DNA of 64,000 nt, taken from assembly GCF_900112185.1 (NCBI RefSeq), contig NZ_FOKP01000024.1, positions 1-64,000 on the forward strand. Reading direction: 5' to 3'. The notes under the pieces are model-generated. The model was given only the letters and a program-made list of their open reading frames with translations, was not told the origin of the DNA and did no database searches. The stretch's first letter is position 1. Each line of letters opens with the position of its first letter. A program made the translations under genes and the position numbers. Of this stretch, positions 1 to 8,948 are shown piece after piece. This DNA is from Allobosea sp. CRIB-10 (GTDB taxonomy: Bacteria > Pseudomonadota > Alphaproteobacteria > Rhizobiales > Beijerinckiaceae).

Positions 1-99
1 GGGCCGACTGCGAGCCCTCCAAGCCAGCCGCTGAAGACCGCCCACCAAACCAGCACCCCAAACAATCGGCCTCAGCCGCGTTTCGCAGAGGAATCGTTC

Positions 100-176
100 C
101 GGGAGAGGGCTCCCGCGCTTCCTCCTGCCGCGACGCGGCCGGAATGAGCGCCTCTCTCTCCCGGAACGGGGGAGAG
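100..176 (-). terminator. Two GC-rich hairpins downstream of the NDUFA9-like gene
   Basis: Two inverted repeats are visible: CGGGAG/CTCCCG around 100-115 with a 4-nt loop, and CTCTCCC/GGGAGAG at 156-176 with a 7-nt loop. They lie 80-160 bp beyond the stop of the minus-strand gene to the right and could end its transcript. No clear U-tract follows. I see no supported gene in 1-258. A short hydrophobic minus-strand reading frame near 1-65 could be the N-terminus of a membrane protein leaving the window, but the evidence is too thin to annotate it. Confidence 0.3.
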
Positions 177-258
177 ATGGAGAGGGGGCTGCATCGGTCC
201 GGATTTCGTATCGAGCCGAAGATGATGAATCGCGCTCCGGCGCGGCCGGTAGCCCCGC

Positions 259-1260
259 TCAGCTGGCGCGAGCGGTGGCGAACTGGCCGGCCTTGCGGAA
301 GCGCCAGAGATAGCCGGGTACCTCGGCCTCGTACGAGACCGGAGCGATGCCGAGCCCATGCAAGGTGCGGCCTTCCTTCCCGGCCGCCGCGGAGACGACA
401 TTGTCGCTCTCCAGCAGGCTGACCTGATCCCGCGTCAGGACGAGTTCGTTCGGCATGAGGCCCAGCGTCAGCATGTCCGCGATCTCGAGGATCTGGCCCT
501 GCAGGCGGGCGAGGCCGAACGGCATCGGCGCGATCAGGCGCTTGCGGCCGGTGACCTCGCAGACATAGTCGACGAGTTCGCGCAGCGTCTTCACCTCCGG
601 ACCGCCGAGCTCATAGGCCCGGCCACCCTCGGCCTTGCCTTCGACGGCGCGTGCAATCGCCTCGGCGACGTCGCCGACGAAGACCGGCTGGAACTTCGTC
701 TCGGCGCCGGCGAGCGGCAGCACCGGCAGCATGCGCACCAGCGAGGCGAAGCGGTTGAAGAAAGTATCTTCCGGTCCGAACATCACCGAGGGGCGCAGGA
801 CGATCGCCTGCTTCACCAGTCCGTGGACCGCGGCCTCACCTTCGGCCTTGCTGCGGGCATAGGCCGACTTCGAATCGGCATCGGCGCCGAGCGCCGAGAC
901 CTGGATCAGCCGGTCGACGCCGAAAGTCGCACAGGCCTGCGCCACACTACGCGCGCCCTGCGCCTGCACCGAGGAAAAATTCTGCCGACCCTTCTCGCGC
1001 AGGATGCCGACGAGGTTGATCACCGCATCGGCGCCCTTGACGGCGGCCGCGACCGAATCGGGATAGCGCAGATTGGCCTGCACCGCAGTGACCTGGCCGA
1101 CGCTGCCGAGCGGCTGCAGGAAGCCGGCGAGGTCCGGGCGGCGCACGGCGGCGCGCACGCGATAGCCGCGTCGTGCCAGCGCCCGCACGACATGCCGCCC
1201 TAGGAAGCCAGAGCCGCCGAAGACCGTGACGAGTTGCGAAGCGGGAGGCAGGACCGTCAT
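259..1260 (-). CDS. Complex I NDUFA9-family SDR protein (NAD(P)H-binding)
   Basis: A 333-residue extended short-chain dehydrogenase of the atypical NDUFA9 type. The N-terminus carries the Rossmann dinucleotide loop GGSGFLG at about residues 16-22. It is followed by an NLVGI segment and a YARSK motif typical of this family. Alphaproteobacterial members are soluble proteins thought to assist complex I or quinone-related functions, and catalysis is usually not demonstrated. The gene ends close to the left edge and its start lies about 180 bp from the tRNA-Leu, so it marks the chromosomal side of the island junction. Family assignment is good; the physiological role is inferred. Confidence 0.85.
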   Translation of the reverse strand: MTVLPPASQLVTVFGGSGFLGRHVVRALARRGYRVRAAVRRPDLAGFLQPLGSVGQVTAVQANLRYPDSVAAAVKGADAVINLVGILREKGRQNFSSVQAQGARSVAQACATFGVDRLIQVSALGADADSKSAYARSKAEGEAAVHGLVKQAIVLRPSVMFGPEDTFFNRFASLVRMLPVLPLAGAETKFQPVFVGDVAEAIARAVEGKAEGGRAYELGGPEVKTLRELVDYVCEVTGRKRLIAPMPFGLARLQGQILEIADMLTLGLMPNELVLTRDQVSLLESDNVVSAAAGKEGRTLHGLGIAPVSYEAEVPGYLWRFRKAGQFATARAS

Positions 1261-1441
1261 GATGACGCGAAGCTCCGTTTGGAAGCGCTGAAAACTGGCT
1301 CTATTGTGCCTGTCCTAGTGCATAGCAGCGCGGCTGTGAAGGCGGTGAGACGCCGCCTCCAGCGCGGCCGACACGCTATTGTCAAAAAGCCGGCTTCGCC
1401 CGTTGACAGGCGCGTTCGGCCCCCGTAAACGAACCGCCGTT

Positions 1442-1528
1442 GCCCAGGTGGCGGAATTGGTAGACGCACCAGCTTCAGGTGCTGGCGCTCGCAAGGGCGT
1501 GGAGGTTCGAGTCCTCTCCTGGGCACCA
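1442..1528 (+). tRNA. tRNA-Leu (anticodon CAG)
   Basis: A class II tRNA with encoded CCA. The acceptor stem GCCCAGG at 1442-1448 pairs with CCTGGGC at 1518-1524. The anticodon arm CCAGC-TTCAGGT-GCTGG gives anticodon CAG. A long variable arm follows, and the T-loop is GTTCGAGTC. The discriminator A is followed by CCA at 1526-1528. An integrase gene lies immediately downstream, so the 3' end is the likely integration site of the island. Confidence 0.95.
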
Positions 1529-1610
1529 CTCTTTTTCGCCTTTGGCGCCAAAGAGTTAAGCATTGATAAGGGTTTGGCTGATATCCGCTTTCACACCGCG
1601 GTTTCACACC

Positions 1611-3413
1611 ATGGCCCTTTCGATGCCCCGTCCCTTCGCTACCAAGTCGGGATCCTATTACCTCAACGTGAAGGTGAAGAAGGCGCTGCGCGACACCGCG
1701 CGCGGCCGCTTGCTCACGCTCCCCATCGGCGATGCCCACGCCACCGTGACCGTCACCGACAAGGTGTTCGTGTCGCTCAGGACGAAGGATCCCGAGACCG
1801 CCAAGACGCGGTTTCGCCTGGCGGCCCACGCGCTCGATCAGTACTTCGACGCGCTCGCCAAAGGTCCGCAGCCGCTGACGCGCACCCAGCGGACCGCGCT
1901 CGTCGGCGACATCTACCGGGAGGCGGTGCGCGATCTCGAGACCGACGACAGTTTCCTGGACGCCATCGAGGCGACGACCACCGAGTTCGACGCCAATGTC
2001 GCCCATCACCTCGGCACGGCGCCGACCGACGAAACGCTGGACGGCATCCCTGCGCGACCGGCTGACGAGAAGACGGCCGAACTCCTGGCCGCGATCGATT
2101 TGTACGATCCGAAGGCCCTCGCCGCCTGGTCCCTGAAATATGAAACTGATCCCGCCAAGCGCGCGGTCGCGCTCGAACAGCTTTACGGCCGGCTCGTCGA
2201 CAGCGAAATCGCCCGCAAGCAGATCCTCGTCGACGAGACGTCCCGCGGCAAAACGCTCGAGGTCATGGATCAGGCTGCGGACGCTTTCGGGGAGATGGCG
2301 ACTCGCCGGCTGACCAGTCTCGACTTCAGCGACCTCTTCGGCGCGGGGCTGCCCGCCTGGAACGCGCCGACGCCTGCGACGCCGGGTCCTGTAGCTGCGC
2401 CGCGCGGCGTTCTGACAATGGAGAAGCTCTTCGCCACATGGAAAGCGGAGCACGCCACCTCGCGCTCGCCCTCGACGTTTCGCCGCTATGGTTTCTCGAT
2501 CGAGGCGCTGATCAGCTTCTGGGGCCAGAGGGACGTCAGGCTGATGACGCCTGACGATGTCCTGGCGTTCGCCAGAGAGCGTCAGAAGACCATTCCAGCC
2601 GCGACCATCAACAAGAATGATCTCGTTGCAGTCTCGTCGGTCCTGGGGTGGGCGACGACCCCTCTGGCCGGGAGGCTCCTGGCGTCAAACCCTGCCTACA
2701 AGATCAGGCTTCCCGAAGACAAGAAGACGGTCACCCGGGAGAAGCGGTTCCGCGACAGCGAGATCGCCGCCATCCTGCTTGCCGCGCGGCAGGCCCGCTT
2801 CAACGCCAGGATGCCACGGGCGTCGGCATCGCGGCGCTGGGCTCCCTGGATTTGCGCCTACACGGGCTGCCGGATCCAGGAAACCTGCTGGGTGACGAAG
2901 GACGATATCTATCGCGACGGCGAGATCTGGATGATCAACTTCCCCAAGACCAAGATCGACATCGCCCGGCGCGTCCCGCTTCACCCCGCGCTGATCGAGG
3001 AGGGCCTGCTCGACTTCCACGCCAAGGCTCCGTCAGGCTACCTGTTCTGCGGCGACGTGCCCCAAAAGCCCGGCGCCACCCGCACCCAGCAGGAGCAGCG
3101 CGCGAGCGAACTCTCGGAATGGATTCGCGAGCAGGTCACGCTGGATCCAAGCCTCAGCCCGAACCACGGCTGGCGCCATACCTTCATCACACGCGCTGAG
3201 GATGCCGGGATCGTCAAGCGAAAGAGCAATGCGATCACCGGCCACAACACCGCCAAGGATGCCAGCGACGGCTATTATGCGCCCAGCGCGGCGGAACTGA
3301 AGAAGATCATCGAATGCTATCCGCGCTACGATCTCGAACTCAAACCGGACGCGACCGAGCCGTTAGAATCGGACGTCGTACGCGCCTCGGACACTCGCGA
3401 CCATACCGACTGA
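1611..3413 (+). CDS. Tyrosine recombinase/integrase next to tRNA-Leu
   Basis: A site-specific recombinase of about 600 residues that would integrate and excise the island at the tRNA. Catalytic residues are visible, numbered from ATG 1611: Arg in YTGCRIQE (about 421), the HGWRH box (about 519-523), a GHN motif, and a terminal Tyr in GYYAP (about 556). The N-terminal segment MPRPFATKSGSYYLNVKV resembles the DUF6538-type start of large proteobacterial integrases. The frame is open upstream to a TTG at 1563, but ATG 1611 or 1623 fits the family better. No excisionase is seen beside it. The family is certain; the exact start is not. Confidence 0.92.
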   Translation: MALSMPRPFATKSGSYYLNVKVKKALRDTARGRLLTLPIGDAHATVTVTDKVFVSLRTKDPETAKTRFRLAAHALDQYFDALAKGPQPLTRTQRTALVGDIYREAVRDLETDDSFLDAIEATTTEFDANVAHHLGTAPTDETLDGIPARPADEKTAELLAAIDLYDPKALAAWSLKYETDPAKRAVALEQLYGRLVDSEIARKQILVDETSRGKTLEVMDQAADAFGEMATRRLTSLDFSDLFGAGLPAWNAPTPATPGPVAAPRGVLTMEKLFATWKAEHATSRSPSTFRRYGFSIEALISFWGQRDVRLMTPDDVLAFARERQKTIPAATINKNDLVAVSSVLGWATTPLAGRLLASNPAYKIRLPEDKKTVTREKRFRDSEIAAILLAARQARFNARMPRASASRRWAPWICAYTGCRIQETCWVTKDDIYRDGEIWMINFPKTKIDIARRVPLHPALIEEGLLDFHAKAPSGYLFCGDVPQKPGATRTQQEQRASELSEWIREQVTLDPSLSPNHGWRHTFITRAEDAGIVKRKSNAITGHNTAKDASDGYYAPSAAELKKIIECYPRYDLELKPDATEPLESDVVRASDTRDHTD

Positions 3414-3485
3414 CGGACTGGCATCCCGAGCAGGCACCTCCGAGAGTGAATGGATGCGCCTGACACCAGTCGGTTCGTGCCGTGC

Positions 3486-4349
3486 TCAGATGGACGGCCT
3501 CAAGCCGGTCCCATAGCCTTGCCCCCTCGACTTCCAGCTCGCGGCGACCCGGCGCCGCGGGTTGACGACGTGGTCGTAGATGATGAGCTCGACGATGCGC
3601 AGGAGACGCTCGGCGTCGCGGCTCTTGGGGCGGAAGAAGTAGAACTCCTGCGCGACGCTCGCCCGCTTGACCTCGCCGAACCCGTAGCCGGTCGCGCGCA
3701 TGAGCTCGGCCGGATTGACCCCGAGCAGGGCACAGTGCGCCTGCCCGGCCTGGCTCGCCAGCCAGGGATTGAGCGCGGCGTTGCGCATTCGGCTGTGCAG
3801 GCGCTTGTCGAACTCGCGCACCGACAGGTCGTGCGGCAGACGGATCGCGAGCGAGCGCTCCGCGAGGGTGACCGGCGAGCCCGGCAGCGGGCCGCTCGGC
3901 GGCAGGATGTGCTGGAGCATCCAGTTATCATAGCCGAGGTCGGAGCAGAGATGTCCGTCGACGCTGGTGGTCAGCGCGCCGTACCTGTCGGCATTGAGCT
4001 CGCGCATGCGATCGCGCAGATTGACCTGCGCGGTGACCGAGACCTTGTGCACGCCCATCCGGAGGCGACGCGCGAGACCCAGAAGCCCGGTCGCGACGGG
4101 CATCCGGTTGTCCTCGCCGCAGCCGGCGCAGTAGCCGAACACCAGCTTGCCGGGCCTGTAGGCGGTGAGGAAGCGCTCCGTGACGAAGGCGTCGTCAGGC
4201 AGCTTGAGGACAGCTTTGCCGCCGACACGTGGCCACCGTGTCGGGTACCATTCGGTGACCGCGCCGGCGGACCCCTCCGGCAGCAGCCTGCTGCCGACGG
4301 CGCGCTTCGCTGGGACCGTCGTGGTGATGCTGTGATTGATGGTCGTCAT
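3486..4349 (-). CDS. Hypothetical protein with a CxxC pair, last gene of the minus-strand cassette
   Basis: A 287-residue soluble protein I do not recognise. A YCAGCGEDNRMP segment around residue 75 supplies two closely spaced cysteines. The C-terminal half is rich in Arg and aromatic residues (EFYFFRPKSRDAERLL). The start ATG is at 4349 and the product lacks a signal peptide or membrane segment. It is the distal gene of a same-strand cassette with the AAA ATPase upstream (89-bp gap), in which genes are separated by structured leaders. The leader here ends in GACAAGACA before the ATG, similar to other cassette genes. Function unknown. Confidence 0.7.
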   Translation of the reverse strand: MTTINHSITTTVPAKRAVGSRLLPEGSAGAVTEWYPTRWPRVGGKAVLKLPDDAFVTERFLTAYRPGKLVFGYCAGCGEDNRMPVATGLLGLARRLRMGVHKVSVTAQVNLRDRMRELNADRYGALTTSVDGHLCSDLGYDNWMLQHILPPSGPLPGSPVTLAERSLAIRLPHDLSVREFDKRLHSRMRNAALNPWLASQAGQAHCALLGVNPAELMRATGYGFGEVKRASVAQEFYFFRPKSRDAERLLRIVELIIYDHVVNPRRRVAASWKSRGQGYGTGLRPSI

Positions 4350-4438
4350 TGTCTTGTCGTCTCCGTACAGGGTTTCCCGGGGGCATTCCCGTTCTCACCC
4401 TCAACCCGTCGCTTTGTCCCACAGCCGTTCCCTGGACC

Positions 4439-5599
4439 TCACCCTCGCGCCTGCAGGAACCCGATCGGGCCGCGCGTGGCCGTCCCGACCGCCAGCCGCT
4501 CGGCCGCCTCGACATCCGTCACGGTGAGATGGCTGCGGCCGGCCCCAGCCGCGTAGCCCAGCGCCAACCGCACGATCCGTTTGATCTGCCGCGGATGGGC
4601 GCGCGCGAGGCGGGCGATGACCCCGTCTCCTGGCACTGTGATCGCGCCGCCCGCCTCCGTGACGATCCGGCGGGTGATGACGAGCAAATCAGCGCCGAGG
4701 GGCGGCGCGATCTCGACCATCAGCAGCCTGTCCTGGATGAAGGCTGGCAGGCGATCGACGTCGTTGGCGGTCGCAATGATGATCATGCGCGATAGGTCGA
4801 AGGGTACGCGCAGATATTCGTCCAGGATCGCGTCGCTGTTCTGCGGCTCGAGCAGGTTGAGCAAAACGGCGTAGGGCTGCTCGTCGCGATGGCTTTCGAA
4901 CTTGTCGATCTCGTCGAGCAGGAGTACGGGCTGCGCGGAGTCGGCGCCGAGCAGCGCCTCGTTCACGACGCCCATGCGCGCCCCGCGCCACGAGGTCGGG
5001 TGCCCGACGACCAACTGCTGGCAATCGCTGTTGGTCGCGCAGGAGATCGCCTGGATCGCCGTGCCCAGCGACGCGGCGATCGCCTTGCTCGCATGGGTCT
5101 TGCCGACCCCGGGTGGCCCCAGCAGCAAAATCGGCGGCACCACGAGCGCGGTTTCGGTCAAAACGGAGAGCGCAACCGCCCGGTCGATCAGGTCGATCAC
5201 GGTCACAAAATTCGGGCAGGTCAGTCTCGCCTCGGCCAGACGGTCGCGCATGACCTGTGAACCAAACAGAAGCGGACGCAGCGGACCGCGCTCGTCATCG
5301 GCGAGCCAGCGCAGCTTGTCGAGGCGCAACTGCTCCTCATTGCTCAGCGACGGCTGCGGCAGGCCGAGCTCGACCTCGTCGTCGAACATGTAGCGCCGGC
5401 CATAGATCAGCTCGAGCTGGCGCAGCAGCGCGCTGTGGTCGAAGATCGCGATCTCGCGAGGTGCCGCCAACGCGCCGGCCGGCAAAGGCTCCGGCGTCCC
5501 GGCGCCACGGACAGGCGTTTGAGCGGGGGAGACGAAGCGCTGGCTGCGCCGGCGCTCGGCGCGAGGAGGATGGACATACTCGGGATGATCGTCAGTCAT
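4439..5599 (-). CDS. AAA+ family ATPase (Lon-like AAA module, no protease domain)
   Basis: A 386-residue ATPase starting at ATG 5599 (MTDDHPEYV). The frame is open further upstream, but that part crosses the structured leader. Walker A is GPPGVGKT at residues 161-168, Walker B is VLLLDEID around 225-232, and a sensor-1-like IIIATAND follows. The C-terminal helical part ends in DVEAAERLAVG. The module resembles the AAA domain of Lon and related unfoldases, but no peptidase or N-terminal Lon domain is present. Substrate unknown. It belongs to the minus-strand cassette with the paralogous proteins, so a shared complex is possible but only inferred. Confidence 0.82.
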   Translation of the reverse strand: MTDDHPEYVHPPRAERRRSQRFVSPAQTPVRGAGTPEPLPAGALAAPREIAIFDHSALLRQLELIYGRRYMFDDEVELGLPQPSLSNEEQLRLDKLRWLADDERGPLRPLLFGSQVMRDRLAEARLTCPNFVTVIDLIDRAVALSVLTETALVVPPILLLGPPGVGKTHASKAIAASLGTAIQAISCATNSDCQQLVVGHPTSWRGARMGVVNEALLGADSAQPVLLLDEIDKFESHRDEQPYAVLLNLLEPQNSDAILDEYLRVPFDLSRMIIIATANDVDRLPAFIQDRLLMVEIAPPLGADLLVITRRIVTEAGGAITVPGDGVIARLARAHPRQIKRIVRLALGYAAGAGRSHLTVTDVEAAERLAVGTATRGPIGFLQARG

Positions 5600-5683
5600 G
5601 GTGTTGGTCTCAGTGGGTCGGCTCGGTCGAGCTGCACCCAAGGCCCTGCCATCACGATCAAAGACGCGACGGTGACCGTCGCG
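5600..5683 (-). promoter_or_regulatory. Two-hairpin leader before the AAA ATPase gene
   Basis: On the minus strand a GC hairpin (CGCGACGG-TGA-CCGTCGCG on plus, 5665-5683) is followed by TTTGAT. A short stem-loop GCTC-GACC-GAGC (5621-5632) and CGACCCA then precede the ATG. The same order occurs before four other cassette genes. GGG just upstream of the small stem could pair with the CCC after it. Confidence 0.5.
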
Positions 5684-5720
5684 CCTTCGCAAATCCTTCG
5701 CTGTTCGAGGTCTGGTGGCC

Positions 5721-6650
5721 TCATACCGCCTCTTGGTGGCTGTCGCGGGCTGCTGCCCATTCGATGGCAGCGCGCAGATGATCGGGATCGCGATGGCGCG
5801 GCGCGATCAGATCGAGCGCCTTGCGCTGGATCGCGACCTCGTCAGCGTCGCGAGCCGGCCACAGGACCAGCCGTGCCAGCCTTGCATAGGCCACCAGCAA
5901 CGCGCCCCGGATCGCGGCATCCAACAGCGCTGGCTCGCTCACACGTCGCTGAACCCGCCGCCAGAGGTCGACCTGCGCCAGCAGGGCGCGCGCGCCGGCT
6001 AGCGCGTCGCCGGGATCGATCCCCGTCTCCAGCCAGAGCCGCAACGACGGCGCCAGCGCGAGCGGATAGGCCGCTGCCTCGCCTGGCTGTGCGGAGAGCG
6101 CATCGGGCGACGCCTGCGGCAGCCGGGGCTGGCGAAGGTTCTGCTCGCTCATCGCGACAAGCGCGCCGCCGCAGATCATGTCCGTCCTGTGTCGGAGCGC
6201 CGCGTCGCGCGAGCGTCTCGCCTGCGCGCGCAGGGCGCGGCGGATGCTTGCGAGCGCGCGGTGATCCTCGTCATCCCGCGGCGCGATCAGGATCGTGGCG
6301 ATATTGGCGCAGTCGATCAGCAGCGCCAATGCCTTGGCGCAACCGAGGACCTCGGCAGAGGCCATGATCTGCCCCTCGTGCACCTGACCGAGCAGGCGGC
6401 CAATCTCATCGGTATGGAAGCGGGCACGAGCGCGGATGGCCACCAGCGGGGGTCGGTCGCGCCAGACGGCAGCGAAGCGCTGCAGTGGCCGCGCGTCATC
6501 GTCGATGAGCTGCTCCAGCGCCTCGAGTTCGTCGGTCACGTGAACGAGCGGAAGCTGTCCGCAGGTCGTCCCCGCAGCATCCCGCTGGCGCTCATCTTTG
6601 TCCGGCCCCACACGGTGCGGCAGGGTCGGCTGGAAAATGTCGATATGCAT
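5721..6650 (-). CDS. Hypothetical protein, divergent member of the IWP-repeat family
   Basis: A 309-residue protein without recognised domains. Its C-terminal part (ARLVLWPARDADEVAIQRKAL, split here by position about 250-270) matches in order and spacing the second IWP block of the two proteins encoded at 7831-8832 and 8949-9950. The next stretch, HLRAAIEWAAARD, parallels their QAAIRH segment. A weaker first block (ILIAPRDDEDHRAL) sits near residue 120. It is predominantly helical and soluble by composition. The start ATG 6650 lies 21 nt beyond a conserved stem-loop leader. Function unknown; paralogy is my reading of the sequence. Confidence 0.65.
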   Translation of the reverse strand: MHIDIFQPTLPHRVGPDKDERQRDAAGTTCGQLPLVHVTDELEALEQLIDDDARPLQRFAAVWRDRPPLVAIRARARFHTDEIGRLLGQVHEGQIMASAEVLGCAKALALLIDCANIATILIAPRDDEDHRALASIRRALRAQARRSRDAALRHRTDMICGGALVAMSEQNLRQPRLPQASPDALSAQPGEAAAYPLALAPSLRLWLETGIDPGDALAGARALLAQVDLWRRVQRRVSEPALLDAAIRGALLVAYARLARLVLWPARDADEVAIQRKALDLIAPRHRDPDHLRAAIEWAAARDSHQEAV

Positions 6651-6741
6651 GGTTGCTTCTCATGGGGGTCCTAGCCGGTCGGCTACGCTTGTCCCCGTCA
6701 TCCCTGGAATCGCAGAAGGGCGCCGCAAACGGCGGCGCCCT
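6651..6741 (-). promoter_or_regulatory. Two-hairpin leader before the 5721-6650 gene
   Basis: A 10-bp-arm hairpin AGGGCGCCGC/GCGGCGCCCT (6717-6741) is followed on the minus strand by a spacer with GGGG, then the stem-loop TAGCC-GACC-GGCTA (6672-6685), then GGACCCC and the ATG. Relative to the sibling leaders the outer stem pair is T-A instead of C-G, a compensatory change that supports pairing. Confidence 0.55.
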
Positions 6742-6778
6742 CCATCGCGATGGGCGGTGTTTCCGCAGGGTGCGCCGG

Positions 6779-7699
6779 TCAGCGCTGTCGGTCGCGGTCG
6801 GCGATCCGGCGCTGCATGAGCCGAAGCTCCTTCAGCCGCTCGGCGGCGGCCTGTGCGAACAGGACGACGTCGCACAGTCGCTCATCTCGAAGACGATCGG
6901 CGATCGCGTTGATGCGGTCTCCAGACGTCTCGTTGTCCTCGGCGGCGACGGCGGCGATCAGGCCGGCCCGCGCCAGATCGGCCGCAGCGAGCAGCCTGGC
7001 ACCGTGGCATGCGCCCTGAAGCCGATCAAGCCGCTCGCGATCGATCTCGTCGGCCTCGCTGGCAACCGCGAAGCGATCGGCATCGTCGAGTTGCAGGCCG
7101 GCGCGCTCGATCAGCGTGTTCACGGGCGCGAGGTTGCGCAGGAAGCTCATGAGGCTCAGCCCCTGCTCGAGGCCGAGCATCGCCGGCTGATCGTCCCGGA
7201 CCTCGTCGAGGCCGGGCACCGTAGCAGTGTCGAAGCTGAGGTCCGCATGGCCGGTGTCGGCCATGCCCGGATAGGCGAACGCCTTGTGGGCGAGCGCTGC
7301 GAACGCCTGGTCGCCCCCGACAGCCGCGATGACGTCGTCGAGGACGCGCCGACGGGCCGCGAAGTCGACCTGCGTGCGCGGCGGGGCGAGCGCGACCGTG
7401 AGGGTCGCGGCGGCGTCGAGCAGCGAGAGCGCGATCAGCGCGTCGAAGAGGTAAGCCACTTGCTGGCGGTCGGAGGTGCCGGCCAGCCCGACGAAGCGCG
7501 TCACCTCGTCGGCGTAACCGAAAGCGCGGGAGCTGATCTCGCCGATCGAGAAGGCTTTCGAAGCGAAGGCGGCATAGCCCTGCTCGAGCCCGGACTTGAG
7601 TGAGAGGTGGTTGGCGAAGCCGGCGAGGTCGTCGGTGACAGCTCGAAGCGGCAGGTCGAGCTCGATGTCGGCGAGCGACATCGCGTTGATGGTGTTCAT
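6779..7699 (-). CDS. Hypothetical helical protein of the cassette
   Basis: A 306-residue protein starting at ATG 7699 (MNTINAMSLADIELDL). No known domain is recognised. Two alanine-rich helical blocks (TLTVALAPPRTQVDFAAR and GLIAAVAAEDNETSGDR) sit at positions comparable to the IWP blocks of the neighbouring paralogues, but the IWP residues are not kept, so membership in that family is tentative. The C-terminus is strongly charged (RRIADRDRQR). A structured leader with a terminator-like hairpin precedes it. Function unknown. Confidence 0.65.
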   Translation of the reverse strand: MNTINAMSLADIELDLPLRAVTDDLAGFANHLSLKSGLEQGYAAFASKAFSIGEISSRAFGYADEVTRFVGLAGTSDRQQVAYLFDALIALSLLDAAATLTVALAPPRTQVDFAARRRVLDDVIAAVGGDQAFAALAHKAFAYPGMADTGHADLSFDTATVPGLDEVRDDQPAMLGLEQGLSLMSFLRNLAPVNTLIERAGLQLDDADRFAVASEADEIDRERLDRLQGACHGARLLAAADLARAGLIAAVAAEDNETSGDRINAIADRLRDERLCDVVLFAQAAAERLKELRLMQRRIADRDRQR

Positions 7700-7793
7700 G
7701 TTATCGTCCCAGGTTCGTTGGGGGTCACAGCCACGCGGCTGCCCAGTTCCTCCGTTCCCGAAAAGCGAAGAGGCGCCCGCAAGCGGACGCCTC
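7700..7793 (-). promoter_or_regulatory. Two-hairpin leader before the 6779-7699 gene
   Basis: Hairpin GAGGCG.CCG/CGG.CGCCTC (7770-7793, one mismatch) is followed on the minus strand by TTCGCTTTTC, which looks like an intrinsic terminator tail. Then come GGAACGGAGG, GGG, stem-loop CAGCC-GCGT-GGCTG (7728-7741) and TGACCCCC. A tiny frame beginning GTG ACC runs into the ATGA of the gene and could couple translation. Confidence 0.55.
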
Positions 7794-7830
7794 CCTTGTT
7801 TGGCCTTAGATGGCCTGTGCCGCGCGCCTG

Positions 7831-8832
7831 CTACACCAGGGCACTCCACTCGAAGACAAGCCGGTCGCGGCTGTCCGGCGGTAGCGATTTGACCCAGGCG
7901 GCATCCGCCGTGACGTGCCGGATTGCCGCCTGCATGTGGGCGGGATCGCCCATCTCGCCGCGCAGGTTGATCAGCGCGACGATCTCCTTCTTGGTCGCCA
8001 GCGCGGCGCGGTTGTGCACGGGCCAGATCATAACCTGCGCCGCGGCGAGGTAGCCGGCGATGCGTGCACCTTCGGCCGCGACCATCAGCTCGCTCGCGTT
8101 CTCCGGACCGCGCTGGGCCAGCGCGATCAGGCGGTCGCAGGTCTCGAACAGGCGCCGGGCCCGCTGCAGCAGGTGGCCGAGATCGGGCGCGGCGCTGGCA
8201 TAGCCGACCCATTCCGCGATCTGGTTGTGCGCGAATGCGGGCAAGCCGCCGCGCAGCTCCAGGCCGGCGGAGAGCTCCCAGCGCTCGAGCGGCCACTCGG
8301 CCAGCCCGCGGCTGTCGCTCGCTGGCGCCGGCGGTGCCGGCGGCAACATGAGCGCCGGCACGCTGAAGGCGGTGCGCTTCCAGCGCAGGCGGCGCGCCAG
8401 CGTCGCGTCCATCGTCGAGACGAAGCTCTTGTCGCGGCGATGGTGCAGGGCGCCGGTCGCCTCGCCGAGGGCGAGCTTGGCCTCGGCGCTGTCCAGATTG
8501 TCCGCGGGCCAGATCGCGGTCAGCGCGACCAGGCTCAGGCTCATGATCTGGAGCCCGGCGCAGGCGAGGTCGTACTCGCGCTCGCCGAGTTCTTTGGCGA
8601 GATTGAGCCGGAACTCCTCGTTCGACAGGCTTTTTGCGTTGCGCGCCGCCGCCTTCAGGTCGATCGGCTGGCGCCGGAAGGCCGACAACTCGCCGACGCT
8701 CGGGTCATCGCCGCTGATGATCTCGACCGCCATCGCAATCGGATCGCGCAGCGCCCGGTTGCCGGGCTCCTCCACGAGGCCTGCGCTGCGCCTGGCGAGC
8801 GAGCGCCCGCCATCCTGGTCATTCTTGGTCAT
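7831..8832 (-). CDS. Hypothetical protein with two IWP blocks (paralogue A)
   Basis: A 333-residue protein starting at ATG 8832. It has two matching blocks, LVALTAIWPADN (IWP at 107-109) and YLAAAQVMIWPVHN (IWP at 269-271), each a hydrophobic helix followed by IWP and a charged helix. The neighbour at 8949-9950 has exactly the same length and the same 162-residue IWP spacing, with shared segments such as AAEGAR and RGLA-W-PL. This indicates tandem gene duplication. No signal peptide is seen, and the helices are too short and charged to be convincing membrane spans. I do not recognise the family. Confidence 0.75.
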   Translation of the reverse strand: MTKNDQDGGRSLARRSAGLVEEPGNRALRDPIAMAVEIISGDDPSVGELSAFRRQPIDLKAAARNAKSLSNEEFRLNLAKELGEREYDLACAGLQIMSLSLVALTAIWPADNLDSAEAKLALGEATGALHHRRDKSFVSTMDATLARRLRWKRTAFSVPALMLPPAPPAPASDSRGLAEWPLERWELSAGLELRGGLPAFAHNQIAEWVGYASAAPDLGHLLQRARRLFETCDRLIALAQRGPENASELMVAAEGARIAGYLAAAQVMIWPVHNRAALATKKEIVALINLRGEMGDPAHMQAAIRHVTADAAWVKSLPPDSRDRLVFEWSALV

Positions 8833-8922
8833 TTGAGGGAACTTTCCTATGGGGTTACGACCATCTGGCCGCGTCATCCCTCCCTCTGCCATGGACAGAG
8901 GCGTCCCCGCCGGGGACGCCTC
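8833..8922 (-). promoter_or_regulatory. Two-hairpin leader before the 7831-8832 gene
   Basis: A perfect 11-bp-arm hairpin GAGGCGTCCCC/GGGGACGCCTC with a 3-nt loop (8898-8922) is followed on the minus strand by GGGATGACG, stem-loop CGGCC-AGAT-GGTCG (8858-8871), TAACCCC and the ATG. The small stem differs in sequence from its siblings but keeps pairing (one G-U). Confidence 0.5.
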
Positions 8923-8948
8923 CATCAGGCCTTGCGGTGCTTGTTCCG

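Noticed and set aside
1257..2453. Long minus-strand frame over the tRNA and integrase
   Set aside because: It runs antisense through tRNA-Leu and the integrase catalytic gene. Its composition is Arg-rich and typical of high-GC shadow frames.
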